DNA of 64,000 bases, from NCBI GenBank assembly GCA_958367245.1, contig CATXEA010000004.1, positions 80,444 to 144,443 of the forward strand, given 5' to 3'. The position numbers were made by a program, and so were the translations under genes. The notes beneath the pieces were generated by a model, which was not told where the DNA came from, did no database searches, and saw only the letters and a list, made by a program, of their open reading frames with translations. Source of the DNA: an uncultured Blautia sp. Lineage in GTDB: Bacteria > Bacillota > Clostridia > Lachnospirales > Lachnospiraceae. Positions 18,988-28,869 of the stretch are shown in pieces; within the stretch, counting starts at the first letter, position 1, and every line of letters starts with the position of its first letter.

Positions 18988-19884
18988 ATGAAAACAGGAA
19001 GAAAAATAAAATCATCGCCTGCAGATAAAGTTTTTACTGTATGTAATACAATCTTTATGATTCTGTTTATTCTTGTCACATTGTATCCGATTCTGAATAC
19101 ACTTGCGATTGCATTTAATGATGGAACTGATGCATTGCGGGGGGGAATATATCTGTGGCCAAGAAAATGGACATTGAAAAATTTCATTACAGTGTTAGAA
19201 AAAGACAACCTGATTACAGGCGCCTATATTACTGTGGCACGAACTTTATTAGGTACGGCTACTGCGCTTGTAACAAATGCTATTCTGGCATTTATTGTAA
19301 GTAGAAAAAGGTTTTTATTTAAAAAACAGTTATCACTTTTTTGGGTTATAACAATGTATGTAAATGGTGGTATGATTCCGACATTTTTATTGTATAAAGG
19401 GCTGGGTTTGACAAATAGTTTCTGGGTGTATGTAATTCCGGGAATGATCAGTGCATTTAATATGCTGGTGATTCGTACATATATGAATGGACTTCCAGAC
19501 AGCCTGGAAGAATCGGCACAGCTTGACGGGGCAGGGTATTTTACGATTTTTACAAAGATTATTTCGCCATTGTGCAAGCCGGTTTATGCAACGGTTGCTC
19601 TTTTTGTGGCAGTAGGGCAGTGGAACTCATGGTTTGATGCTATGTTGTATAACAGAATGAATGCAAAATTGACAACACTTCAATATGAACTTATGAAACT
19701 GCTGTCATCTGTGACAAATCAGGGTGCTTCTGCAGAAGCAATGAAAAACGCAACAGGCTCAGTAACTCCTGAGACAGTTCGGGCGGCAGCGTCAATACTT
19801 ACTATGCTCCCGATCATCTGTATTTATCCGTTTTTACAAAGATATTTTGTGACAGGACTTACTCTGGGTGGAGTAAAAGAATAA
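18988..19884 (+). CDS. Sugar ABC transporter permease (LplC/YtcP type)
   Basis: A 298-aa membrane permease, the second half of the importer. The EAA loop reads LEESAQLDGAGYFTIFTKII, and the C-terminus GLTLGGVKE is the standard ending of this class. TAAGGAGGGC precedes ATG 18988, only 12 bp after the first permease gene, so the two are co-translated. It continues into the GH3 gene 26 bp later. Confidence 0.93.
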   Translation: MKTGRKIKSSPADKVFTVCNTIFMILFILVTLYPILNTLAIAFNDGTDALRGGIYLWPRKWTLKNFITVLEKDNLITGAYITVARTLLGTATALVTNAILAFIVSRKRFLFKKQLSLFWVITMYVNGGMIPTFLLYKGLGLTNSFWVYVIPGMISAFNMLVIRTYMNGLPDSLEESAQLDGAGYFTIFTKIISPLCKPVYATVALFVAVGQWNSWFDAMLYNRMNAKLTTLQYELMKLLSSVTNQGASAEAMKNATGSVTPETVRAAASILTMLPIICIYPFLQRYFVTGLTLGGVKE

Positions 19885-19910
19885 TAGATAATTGGAGGAT
19901 GTAGGTTAGG

Positions 19911-22034
19911 ATGAATAGAAAAGACGCGAGACAAAAAGCACAGGAACTGGTTTCAAAAATGACGATAGAAGAGAAGGCTTCTCAGTTAAGATACGATTCA
20001 CCTGGAATTCCAAGACTTGGAATTCCGGAGTACAATTGGTGGAATGAAGGATTACATGGAGTTGCCAGAGCAGGAACGGCAACAGTTTTTCCGCAGGCAA
20101 TTGGGTTGGCTGCATCATTTGATGAAAATATGATTAGAGAAATAGGAGACATTATTGCAGAGGAAGGGAGAGCAAAATATAATGCGGCATCTGCAAAGGG
20201 AGACAGAGATATTTATAAAGGGCTTACATTCTGGGCACCTAATGTAAATATTTTTCGTGATCCCAGATGGGGAAGAGGTCATGAAACATATGGAGAGGAT
20301 CCATATCTTACATCTGCTCTTGGGAAGGCTTATGTGGAAGGGCTTCAGGGAAATAGTGAAACAATGAAAGCATCTGCATGTGCAAAACATTATGCAGTGC
20401 ATTCCGGACCAGAAGCACTTCGTCATGAGTTTGATGCCGAAGTGTCTCCAAAAGATATGGAAGAGACATACCTTCCGGCATTCAGAACACTTGTTAAAGA
20501 TGCCCATGTGGAATCCGTCATGGGAGCGTATAATCGTGTCAATGGTGAACCCTGTTGTGGCAGCACGACATTAATAAAAAAGAAACTTCGGGAAGAGTGG
20601 AAATTTGAAGGACATTTTGTTTCCGATTGCTGGGCAATAAGAGATTTTCATGAAAATCATATGGTTACAGGAAGTCCGATGCAGTCTGCAGCAATGGCTC
20701 TGAATGCAGGCTGTGATTTGAATTGTGGAAATACATATCTGCTGATTCTCAATGCATACTATCACGGTATGGTTACAGAAGAAGCTATTACGGAGGCGGC
20801 AATTCGTCTTTTTACGACTCGTTTTATGCTGGGACTCTTTGATGGAAGTGAGTATGACGATATACCATATACAAAGGTGGAGTGCAGCGAGCATCTTCAT
20901 GTGGCGCATAAGGCTGCATTGGAGAGTATAGTTCTGCTAAAAAATGAGAATGGAATTCTTCCTTTGAAAAAAAATGAAATAAAAACAATAGGTGTTATAG
21001 GACCTAATGCAGACAGCAGGGCGGCATTGATTGGAAATTATCATGGAACCGCATCAGAGTATGTAACAGTACTGGAAGGAATCAGAAAATATGTAGGGAA
21101 TGAGGTGCGTATTCTTTACTCGCAGGGAAGTGATCTTTTTCGTGATAAAACAGAAACTCTTGCACATGATATGGATCGTATTTCAGAGGCTGTAACAGTA
21201 GCAGAAAACAGCGATGTCGTTATTCTGTGTCTTGGATTAGATGAGACGTTAGAAGGAGAAGAAGGAGATACAGGTAACAGCTATGCTTCCGGAGATAAGG
21301 AAAATCTTGAGCTTCCTTTATGTCAGCGCAGACTGATGGAGGCGGTGGCACAGACAGGAAAACCGGTTGTATTGTGTATGCTGGCAGGCAGTGATATGGA
21401 TATGAGCTTTGCCAAAAAACATTTTGAAGGAATCTTACAGCTTTGGTATCCAGGCGCTCGCGGAGGAAATGCGGTAGCAGAAATCCTGTTTGGTAAGGAA
21501 TCTCCATCGGGAAAACTTCCTGTCACCTTTTATGAAGAATTAAACGACCTTCCGGCATTTGAAGATTATTCCATGAAAGGAAGAACCTACAGGTATATGG
21601 AGGGAAAAGCACAATACCCGTTTGGATATGGTCTTACTTATGGAAAAGCAGAAGTTGAATCAGGAACGGTTTCAGAAAATGAATCGGGAGTGATTGTATC
21701 TGCACAGATGAGAAATACTGGAGACAGAGATATTTGTGAGGTTTTACAGATTTACATTAAATGTATGGATTCGGTGTATTCGGTTCCAAATCCACAGTTA
21801 TGTGGGTTCAGAAGAGTAAATTTGAAGCAGGGAGAATCAAAAAAGATTTCAGTCAAACTTCCGGATGAAGCATTTACTGTTGTAGATGAAGAAGGAAAAC
21901 GGATTATCGGAGGAGAAGAGTTCGTTATATATGTCGGTTTTTCTCAACCAGATTTAAAAAGTGAGGAACTGACAGGTATGCATCCGGTCAAAATAGAATT
22001 TAGAAGAAAGAACGGAGAAAAATATGAAGATTAA
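19911..22034 (+). CDS. GH3 beta-xylosidase/beta-glucosidase
   Basis: A 707-aa glycoside hydrolase of family 3 with an N-terminal barrel (nucleophile Asp239 in FVSDCWAI), an alpha/beta sandwich, and a C-terminal fibronectin-III-like domain. NWWNEGLHGVARAG and the arrangement AWAPNVN-like/RDPRWGRG are typical of bacterial xylan 1,4-beta-xylosidases. There is no signal peptide, so it should release xylose from imported oligosaccharides in the cytoplasm. Its last 11 nt overlap the next gene. Specificity for xylose rather than glucose is inferred from the locus. Confidence 0.9.
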   Translation: MNRKDARQKAQELVSKMTIEEKASQLRYDSPGIPRLGIPEYNWWNEGLHGVARAGTATVFPQAIGLAASFDENMIREIGDIIAEEGRAKYNAASAKGDRDIYKGLTFWAPNVNIFRDPRWGRGHETYGEDPYLTSALGKAYVEGLQGNSETMKASACAKHYAVHSGPEALRHEFDAEVSPKDMEETYLPAFRTLVKDAHVESVMGAYNRVNGEPCCGSTTLIKKKLREEWKFEGHFVSDCWAIRDFHENHMVTGSPMQSAAMALNAGCDLNCGNTYLLILNAYYHGMVTEEAITEAAIRLFTTRFMLGLFDGSEYDDIPYTKVECSEHLHVAHKAALESIVLLKNENGILPLKKNEIKTIGVIGPNADSRAALIGNYHGTASEYVTVLEGIRKYVGNEVRILYSQGSDLFRDKTETLAHDMDRISEAVTVAENSDVVILCLGLDETLEGEEGDTGNSYASGDKENLELPLCQRRLMEAVAQTGKPVVLCMLAGSDMDMSFAKKHFEGILQLWYPGARGGNAVAEILFGKESPSGKLPVTFYEELNDLPAFEDYSMKGRTYRYMEGKAQYPFGYGLTYGKAEVESGTVSENESGVIVSAQMRNTGDRDICEVLQIYIKCMDSVYSVPNPQLCGFRRVNLKQGESKKISVKLPDEAFTVVDEEGKRIIGGEEFVIYVGFSQPDLKSEELTGMHPVKIEFRRKNGEKYED

Positions 22035-22650
22035 TCTGGACAGCCCTGTTATTAGTTTTTTAAATAAGGTTGCGGATTTCATGATTCTGAATATTCTGTT
22101 TATTTTGTGCTGTGCGCCGATTGTTACAATCGGTCCGGCGCTCAGTGCGTTGTATACGATTACCATGCGTGAAGCCAGACATGAGGATAGTTATATATTA
22201 AAACCTTTCTTCAAAGCATTTAAAAATAATTTTATACAGTCGTTTTTTTCATCAATATTATATTTGCTTTTGGGAGCAGTTATTGTTTATGGCTGGCAGT
22301 TTTGGTTGAAAAGGTCGGGAGAATCAACAGTTAATCAGGTGATGCTTGTTATTTTGGGAATGTTCGCAATTGTTTGCCTGCTGTCGCTTTTTTATGTATT
22401 TGCGCTAATTGCCAGATTTGATAATTCTGTGTTTAAAACTGTAAAAAATGCATTGATTCTGACGGTTTTTAATTTGAAGGAAACAATATTGTTGACGTTG
22501 TTTTCCGGTATTGTGATGTTGCTCATGATTTTTACAAAGAGTATATGGCTTTTTATGGTAGTGGGTGGATTTGCATGTTGTGCATATGTTCAATCATTAT
22601 TATTCATAAGGGTGTTTGAGCCGTATGAGAAAGTAGAAGGAGGAAATTGA
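22024..22650 (+). CDS. DUF624 (YesL-like) membrane protein
   Basis: A 208-aa protein with about five hydrophobic spans and the family start LDSPVISFLNKVADFMILN followed by CCAPIVTIGPALSALY. YesL-type proteins recur in carbohydrate loci beside LplABC transporters and YesMN regulators; their biochemical role is not established. The ATG overlaps the end of the GH3 gene by 11 nt, showing tight operon packing. Confidence 0.88.
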   Translation: MKINLDSPVISFLNKVADFMILNILFILCCAPIVTIGPALSALYTITMREARHEDSYILKPFFKAFKNNFIQSFFSSILYLLLGAVIVYGWQFWLKRSGESTVNQVMLVILGMFAIVCLLSLFYVFALIARFDNSVFKTVKNALILTVFNLKETILLTLFSGIVMLLMIFTKSIWLFMVVGGFACCAYVQSLLFIRVFEPYEKVEGGN

Positions 22651-22651
22651 A

Positions 22652-24154
22652 ATGACAGGAATGGTGATTGATACAAACAAAAAACTAAGTAGAATCAGCA
22701 GAGAAATATACGGCCATTTTTCGGAACATTTAGGAAGATGTATTTATGGTGGAATTTATGTGGGAAAGGATTCTCCGATTGAAAATGTAAATGGAATGCG
22801 ATCGGATGTAGTAGAAGCTCTTAAGCAGATACGTGTCCCTGTACTGCGGTGGCCAGGAGGATGCTTTGCGGATGAGTATCATTGGAAAGATGGAATAGGA
22901 TCGGCAGATACAAGAAAAAAAATAATTAATACAAACTGGGGAGGAGTAGTAGAGGATAACAGTTTTGGTACTCACGAGTATTTTGAACTTTGTCGCCAAC
23001 TTGGCTGTGAGACATACATTAATGGAAATCTGGGAAGCGGTACCATAAAGGAAATGGCTGAATGGGTTGAGTATATGACATTTGATGGTGTTTCACCTAT
23101 GGCAGAACTTCGGAAGAAAAATGGAAGTTGCGCTCCATGGAAAGTTGATTTCTTCGGTCTGGGAAATGAAAACTGGGGTTGCGGAGGAAATATGAACCCA
23201 GATTATTATGCTAACGAATATCGAAGATATCAGACTTTTATAAGAGATTATAACAGTGAACGGCATATTAAGAAAATTTGCTGCGGAGCACCTCATGATG
23301 ATTATGAATGGACGAAAGAAGTTCTTGAAACTTGTTTCAGGAGAGTGGCAAAAGAACAACATGGCTTTATGGATGGTCTTTCACTCCATTATTATGTATA
23401 TCCGGAGGGAATCGATACCAAAGGAAGTTCGACGGACTTTGACCAAAAAGTCTGGTATAAGACACTGAATAAAGCAGTTTTTATGGATGAACTTATTACA
23501 AAGCATGGTGAGATTATGGATGAATATGATCCGGATAAAAAAATAGGTATGATTGTAGATGAGTGGGGAACTTGGTATACATGTGAGCCTGGGACAAATC
23601 CGGGATTTCTTTATCAGCAAAATACAATGAGAGATGCGCTTGTAGCAGGAATTACACTGAATATATTCAATAAACACAGTGACCGTGTGAAGATGGCAAA
23701 TCTTGCGCAGATTGTCAATGTACTTCAGGCTGTGATACTTACGGAAGGGGATAAAATAGTAAAGACTCCGACATATCATGTTTTTGATATTTATAAGTAT
23801 CATCAGGATGCAGAACTTATATTCAGCGATATTGATATAAAGATGATTGGAGTGGAGAATGAGTGGCAGGTACCGAATCTGACTGAATCTGTTTCAATCA
23901 CATCGGATGGAGTACTCCACCTTACAATGACAAATCTTTCTGCTGAGGAAAGTTTTGATATAGATGCAGAAATTATTGGAAAAAAACCTGAGAAAGTATT
24001 AGGTGAGATTGTTACAGGTGAGATTCATGCAAAAAATACGTTTGACGAACCGGAGTGTGTTGTTGTGAGAAAGTACGATGGCGTTCAGATTACAGAGAAA
24101 GGAATAAGATTTATCATTCCAGCAAGTAGTGTTTTGCATCTTGAGCTGAGGTAA
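22652..24154 (+). CDS. GH51 alpha-L-arabinofuranosidase
   Basis: A 500-aa retaining hydrolase of family 51 that removes arabinose side chains from arabinoxylan oligosaccharides. Acid/base Glu173 is in GLGNENWGCGG and nucleophile Glu304 in IVDEWGTWY; RWPGGCFADEYHWKDGIG is a family hallmark. The length (~500 aa) is normal and there is no signal peptide, so it is cytoplasmic. AGAAGGAGGAAA lies before ATG 22652, one base after the DUF624 stop. Confidence 0.94.
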   Translation: MTGMVIDTNKKLSRISREIYGHFSEHLGRCIYGGIYVGKDSPIENVNGMRSDVVEALKQIRVPVLRWPGGCFADEYHWKDGIGSADTRKKIINTNWGGVVEDNSFGTHEYFELCRQLGCETYINGNLGSGTIKEMAEWVEYMTFDGVSPMAELRKKNGSCAPWKVDFFGLGNENWGCGGNMNPDYYANEYRRYQTFIRDYNSERHIKKICCGAPHDDYEWTKEVLETCFRRVAKEQHGFMDGLSLHYYVYPEGIDTKGSSTDFDQKVWYKTLNKAVFMDELITKHGEIMDEYDPDKKIGMIVDEWGTWYTCEPGTNPGFLYQQNTMRDALVAGITLNIFNKHSDRVKMANLAQIVNVLQAVILTEGDKIVKTPTYHVFDIYKYHQDAELIFSDIDIKMIGVENEWQVPNLTESVSITSDGVLHLTMTNLSAEESFDIDAEIIGKKPEKVLGEIVTGEIHAKNTFDEPECVVVRKYDGVQITEKGIRFIIPASSVLHLELR

Positions 24155-24253
24155 AAGAGTTGTGGAAAACAATGAGGAGCGGATATGTAAATAAGGTCTT
24201 TTGAAAATGTTATCAGAATGGTAGATTATGCTGATTTATCACAGGGAGGTTTT

Positions 24254-27106
24254 ATGAAAAAAAAGGGTAAAGCAAACAGGTTTACTGCAATTGTTCTGAC
24301 TGGACTGGCGTTGCTTGGCGGAAGTAATTTCGAGATGGTTTCTGCAGCAGATTCGGAGAGGAGAGATATTCAAATGAATATTCTTCAGGAGTTTAATACG
24401 GATTTTGAAGGTGCAGATGAAGAAGGTGTACTGTATTGGTGGAATAATAGTTCGTGGAATAGTAGTACACTTACACAGAAAGTATATATGTCAGATGAGC
24501 CCCGTCTGAATTCGTCTGGAAATAGTTATATGGAAGTTGTACCGGAGGATAACGGAGTTAGTGCGGTACAGATTAATAATAAAGATATTGCTGTCCTGCT
24601 GGAAAGTGGAAGCACTTATGAATTTTCTTTTTATGCAAAAGCAGTAAGCGGTACTGTGAATTTGGAGGTTTTGAGTCATGATAACTGGGCATCTCAACAA
24701 TCTGCAACGGTAATATACGACGAGCCAGTGGAACTGAATGATAACTGGCAGTTTATAAGCGGCACGTTTGCAATGCCGGCGAATGATGCACATAAAGAAG
24801 TGCAGCTCAGGCTGAGCGGTGACAATGGAATGACATTTTGCTTGGATGATCTCAAGATTACGGCGCTGACAGACAGGGGTGAAAATAAGAAAATTGAAAA
24901 AAACATTCCCAGTCTTAAGGATACTGTGTCTGGTGCATCAGGATTGGGAGAAGATGCGTATACAGGAGTTGCTCTTGCAAATGATCAGATTAACAATCAG
25001 ACGCTTATGGAGTTGATTGAAAAACATTTTAATGCGGTAACATTCGAAAATGAGTTGAAAATGGATGCGATTTTTGGTTACCATAACGATGTGATGCCAG
25101 AGGAGAAATTTGAAGAAATTACCTGGACACGGGCAGATGGAACAACTGTTACAGGAACATATCCACAGATGGATTTTAGTTTGGCAGAAAAGATGCTGGA
25201 TTTTGTTAAGGCATGGAATAATAAAAATCCTGATAATCAGATTAAGGTAAGGGGGCATGTACTTGTGTGGCATTCCCAAGCGCCGGAGTGGTTCTTCCAT
25301 CAGGAGTGGGATAAAACTAAACCATATGTCAGTGCAGAAGAGATGGATGTTCGTCAGGAATGGTATATTAAGCAGGTGCTGGAACATTTTCTGGGTCAGG
25401 ATAGCCCGTACAAAGATATGTTTTATGGATGGGATGTGGTAAATGAGGCGGTTAGCGACACCAGTGGCACATATCGAAAGGATGGAGACGAAAAGTCTTG
25501 TTGGTGGGCTGTCTATAAAAATGAGAGTTATATTGTGAATGCTTTTCGCTATGCGAATTATTATGCGCCTGAAACATTGGAACTTTATTACAACGACTAT
25601 AATGAGTGTACCAGTTCCAAGATAGGTGGAATTGAAGTACTGCTTAAGGAGATTAAATCTCATGAAAACGATATTGAACTTCCGACCAGAATCACAGGAA
25701 TGGGAATGCAGGCACATTATGACATGATTTCTCCTACAGTAAATCAATTCAAAGCAGCAGTCATTTCTTATGGGGAAATTGTGGAGAAAGTACAGCTTAC
25801 AGAGTTTGATTTAAAAGCAAGTAAGGAGTATGATGGAACTAAAGCGGCACAGAGTGACGAATATACAAAGCAGGCATATCGTTATAAAGAAATATATGAT
25901 GTTTTAAAAGATATTGATTCAATGGACGGAATCGATATCAATGGTCTGACTATATGGGGAGCGATTGACAGTCTTTCCTGGCTGCAGAACAGCAATAATG
26001 CAGGAGGTGGCTCGGATGGTAGCCAAAAGCATGTGCCCCTGCTGTTTGATGACGAATACAGGGCAAAGCCAGCCTTTTATGCTTTTGTAGAGCCGGCAAA
26101 GCTGGAGCCGTTCATTAATAATGTTGTGGTTATGCAGGCACTGGATGGCAGTGATCCATATGCAAAGAGCAACGTCTATACTATTAAAGACACGGATGCT
26201 TCATTTCAGATGATTTGGGAAGAGGAATATCTTAAGGTAAAGGTAACAGTAAGGGATACTCAGGTTCAGAATACTGACAGCGTTACCTTGTATTTGGACT
26301 GGGATAAAACGGATGGAGATACTACTACGGAGAAAAAAACAGTTTTTCGAGAGGAGGCTCAATTGACAACAGACGGTTACATTGCCGAATTTACAGTGGA
26401 TAAAGAACTGGCAGTTGGAAGCAACTTTGCATTTGATGTACTCGTCACCGATGGGAAAAGTAAAGCGGCGTTTAATGATTTTAAACTGTCTCAGGAAAGC
26501 AGTAGCAAGTACTATGCGATGGCGACTGCCAAACCTTATATGTCTGTGAGTGCAGGAACCGTTATTGTGGATGGGGTAGTAGATTCGATTTGGAACGAGG
26601 TTAGTGCAGTACCGCTTACCATTGAGATGGGAGCTGTTGCTGAGGCTCAGGCAAAACTGCTGTGGGATAAGTCGAACTTGTATCTTTGGATGGAAGTTAT
26701 GGATAACGAACTGGATAAAACTTCGTTGGAGTCTCATGAACAGGATTCTGTTGAGGTGTTTCTTGATGAAAATAACAGCAAAACGGAAGAATATGAGGAT
26801 GATGATAAGCAGTACCGTATTAATTATATGGATGAGAAAAGCTTTAATGGTATAAAATGTACGGCAGAAAACGTGACTTCGGCAGTAAAAGTAACAGATG
26901 GCGGGTACATTGTGGAGGCTGCATTTAAGTGGACAGATATCACGCCGAAAGCAGGAACAGAGATTGGAATCGAACTGCAGATTAACAATGGTGCAGGAGG
27001 AACACGAATTGGCACACTGAGCTGGTTTGACGAATCAGGTATGGGTTGGTCTTCGCCCCGTGTATTTGGTACGGCTTTTCTGACAAATGAAAAAACTGTA
27101 GCATAG
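24254..27106 (+). CDS. Secreted multidomain GH10 xylanase
   Basis: A 950-aa extracellular enzyme. A signal peptide runs to about residue 31 (VSA-A). Next come a CBM4/9-like N-terminal module (~40-205), the GH10 barrel (~225-625; acid/base Glu398 in GWDVVNEAV, nucleophile Glu517 in VQLTEFDLK), and two C-terminal modules: a degenerate beta-sandwich (~645-770) and a CBM9-like module (~780-945, starting near VDGVVDSIWNEV). No LPXTG anchor is seen, so it is probably released or retained by its modules. ATG 24254 follows AGGGAGG. It is the polymer-attacking enzyme of the locus; its products would suit the adjacent importer. Confidence 0.92.
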   Translation: MKKKGKANRFTAIVLTGLALLGGSNFEMVSAADSERRDIQMNILQEFNTDFEGADEEGVLYWWNNSSWNSSTLTQKVYMSDEPRLNSSGNSYMEVVPEDNGVSAVQINNKDIAVLLESGSTYEFSFYAKAVSGTVNLEVLSHDNWASQQSATVIYDEPVELNDNWQFISGTFAMPANDAHKEVQLRLSGDNGMTFCLDDLKITALTDRGENKKIEKNIPSLKDTVSGASGLGEDAYTGVALANDQINNQTLMELIEKHFNAVTFENELKMDAIFGYHNDVMPEEKFEEITWTRADGTTVTGTYPQMDFSLAEKMLDFVKAWNNKNPDNQIKVRGHVLVWHSQAPEWFFHQEWDKTKPYVSAEEMDVRQEWYIKQVLEHFLGQDSPYKDMFYGWDVVNEAVSDTSGTYRKDGDEKSCWWAVYKNESYIVNAFRYANYYAPETLELYYNDYNECTSSKIGGIEVLLKEIKSHENDIELPTRITGMGMQAHYDMISPTVNQFKAAVISYGEIVEKVQLTEFDLKASKEYDGTKAAQSDEYTKQAYRYKEIYDVLKDIDSMDGIDINGLTIWGAIDSLSWLQNSNNAGGGSDGSQKHVPLLFDDEYRAKPAFYAFVEPAKLEPFINNVVVMQALDGSDPYAKSNVYTIKDTDASFQMIWEEEYLKVKVTVRDTQVQNTDSVTLYLDWDKTDGDTTTEKKTVFREEAQLTTDGYIAEFTVDKELAVGSNFAFDVLVTDGKSKAAFNDFKLSQESSSKYYAMATAKPYMSVSAGTVIVDGVVDSIWNEVSAVPLTIEMGAVAEAQAKLLWDKSNLYLWMEVMDNELDKTSLESHEQDSVEVFLDENNSKTEEYEDDDKQYRINYMDEKSFNGIKCTAENVTSAVKVTDGGYIVEAAFKWTDITPKAGTEIGIELQINNGAGGTRIGTLSWFDESGMGWSSPRVFGTAFLTNEKTVA

Positions 27107-27204
27107 CTTAATTTATTACAACAAAAAACTTTATACTGTATAAAAATAATAGAAAATCAATCGGTTTTGTGTTATAGACCTGTCTTTGACAGTTATTAAA
27201 AGAA

Positions 27205-27247
27205 AAAATCGCTGTATCCCTTGTGTTTTCTGGGGTACAGCGATTTT
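27205..27247 (+). terminator. Terminator at the end of the xylan locus
   Basis: A 16-bp stem (27205-27220 with 27232-27247, one wobble) with an 11-nt loop and AAAA/TTTT at the base. The T-run is short (four), so termination may be partial. Confidence 0.7.
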
Positions 27248-27445
27248 GGTCGTTGTTTTGAAATAAGGCTACCGCAATCCCACTGGCTTTAGACGGTATT
27301 GCGGGAAGAGCTGACACAGTATGCCCTGACACTGGTTTTGTCCGAAAGCTATTACAATTTGCAATATGAATCTTTTGGAAGTGATTAATGACGATACGCT
27401 TATGCTATAAAAATTGAATATTTTAATATAGTTTATCTTGTGTAT
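27248..27445. other. Non-coding gap after the xylan locus
   Basis: This sequence between the two hairpins holds only short frames interrupted by stops on both strands. I see no recognisable gene, promoter or repeat in it. Confidence 0.4.
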
Positions 27446-27490
27446 AAAAAACCTCACGAACTGTTTAGTGAAACAGCCTGTGAGGTTTTT
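27446..27490. terminator. Bidirectional terminator facing rlmD
   Basis: The outer stem AAAAAACCTCAC/GTGAGGTTTTT (27446-27456 with 27480-27490) encloses an inner CTGTTT/AAACAG stem. The A-run on the left acts as a T-run for the minus-strand rlmD operon, whose stop lies 10 bp away. Confidence 0.85.
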
Positions 27491-27499
27491 CATTTCATT

Positions 27500-28864
27500 T
27501 TAGTTATTTCGGGATAAAAGGGCGACTGTCTCAACATGTACTGTCCCGCCGAACTGGTCAACAGGGCAGACGCGGGTGAGAGAGTAGCCGTTGGCGCAGA
27601 GATACTTCAGGTCGCGGGCAAGGGTGGCGCTGTCGCAGCTTACGTAAACGATGCGTTTGGGCTGCATTTTTATCATGGTTTCCAGAAGGGTTTCGTCGCA
27701 GCCTTTGCGCGGCGGATCGACAACGATGACATCTGCGTATATGCCGTTCTTTTCGTATTCGCGGGGAAGAACTTCCTCGGCTTTTCCTGTGAAAAATTCC
27801 ACATTAGTGATATTGTTTATGCGGGCGTTTTCGTTGGCATTTTCGATAGCCTGAGGAATGATTTCCACACCTCGAACAAATTTCGCCTGCTGCGCAAGGA
27901 AAAGAGAAATCGTCCCGATTCCGCAGTACAGATCCCATACAGTTTCATCTCCGTGGAGATCTGCGTATTCCAGAGCCTTTGCGTAAAGCTTCTGCGTCTG
28001 TTTCGGATTGACCTGATAGAATGAGAGTGGAGAAATCTGATAGGAGATGTCGCCGATTTTATCAGTGATATAGCCCTGTCCCCAGAGAATCCGGATTTCT
28101 TCTCCGAGAATTACATTGCTTTTCTTTTTGTTTACATTAATCGTGATGCTGGTCATTCCTTTAATTTCTCGAAGTTTCTCTGTCAGCTCGTCTTCGTGGG
28201 GCAGTTTCGTTCCATTAAGAATCAGGCATACCATCACCTCGCCTGTGAAATATCCGTAACGGATAAGAACATGGCGGACAAGTCCATTGCCTGTTGTCTC
28301 GTCGTAAGGGGCGATGTTCCATTTTTCCATATGGCTGATAACGCGGTCGAGAACTTCTTTATTTTCGGGGACACCGAGAGCACAGTCACGGTTTTCGATG
28401 ATCGTGTGGGTTCTGCCTGCGTAAAAACCTGTGATAATTTTGCCCTCTTTATTTCTGCCTACCGGAAATTGAGCCTTATTTCTGTAGTGATAAGGCTCGT
28501 CCATGCCGATGATAGGCTCCATAGGCAGGTCTTTAAAGCCGCCGATGCGCTCTAAATGACCTTTTACCTTGTTTGTCTTGAAGACAAGCTGCTGTTCATA
28601 GGAGAGAGCCTGAAGCTGGCAGCCTCCGCACTGGCGGGCAAAGGCGCATTTGGGCTCTACCCTGTAGGGAGAAGGCTTAAGAATCTCCATGAGCTTTCCG
28701 TAGCCATAGTGCTTTTTTGATTTCATAATTTTGGCTGTTACGGTATCTCCGATGACTGCGTCTTTCACAAAGACGGTGAAGCCATCAGCTTTTCCGATAC
28801 CTTCACCGTCAATCCCGCAATCTTCAATTTCTAACGTAACAAGGTCGTTTTTACGATATTCCAT
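27500..28864 (-). CDS. rlmD: 23S rRNA (uracil-5-)-methyltransferase, RlmD/RumA family
   Basis: A 454-aa RNA m5U methyltransferase. An N-terminal TRAM domain (~1-60) is followed by iron-sulfur cysteines C73, C79 and C82 (CAFARQCGGCQ) with a fourth near residue 157. The SAM-binding segment is VWDLYCGIGTISLFLA, and the catalytic cysteine sits in IVYVSCDSATLARD. In Firmicutes such a protein may modify both U747 and U1939 (RlmCD), so the exact target is open. It is the downstream gene of a minus-strand cluster with yhaM (5-bp gap). Confidence 0.92.
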   Translation of the reverse strand: MEYRKNDLVTLEIEDCGIDGEGIGKADGFTVFVKDAVIGDTVTAKIMKSKKHYGYGKLMEILKPSPYRVEPKCAFARQCGGCQLQALSYEQQLVFKTNKVKGHLERIGGFKDLPMEPIIGMDEPYHYRNKAQFPVGRNKEGKIITGFYAGRTHTIIENRDCALGVPENKEVLDRVISHMEKWNIAPYDETTGNGLVRHVLIRYGYFTGEVMVCLILNGTKLPHEDELTEKLREIKGMTSITINVNKKKSNVILGEEIRILWGQGYITDKIGDISYQISPLSFYQVNPKQTQKLYAKALEYADLHGDETVWDLYCGIGTISLFLAQQAKFVRGVEIIPQAIENANENARINNITNVEFFTGKAEEVLPREYEKNGIYADVIVVDPPRKGCDETLLETMIKMQPKRIVYVSCDSATLARDLKYLCANGYSLTRVCPVDQFGGTVHVETVALLSRNN

Positions 28865-28869
28865 AAAGA

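Noticed and set aside
24938..25747. 269-codon minus-strand frame inside the secreted xylanase gene
   Set aside because: Antisense to the GH10 barrel; low-complexity composition and no start signals.
27269..27493. 74-codon minus-strand frame after the xylan locus
   Set aside because: It includes the rlmD terminator hairpin and shows no protein signature.
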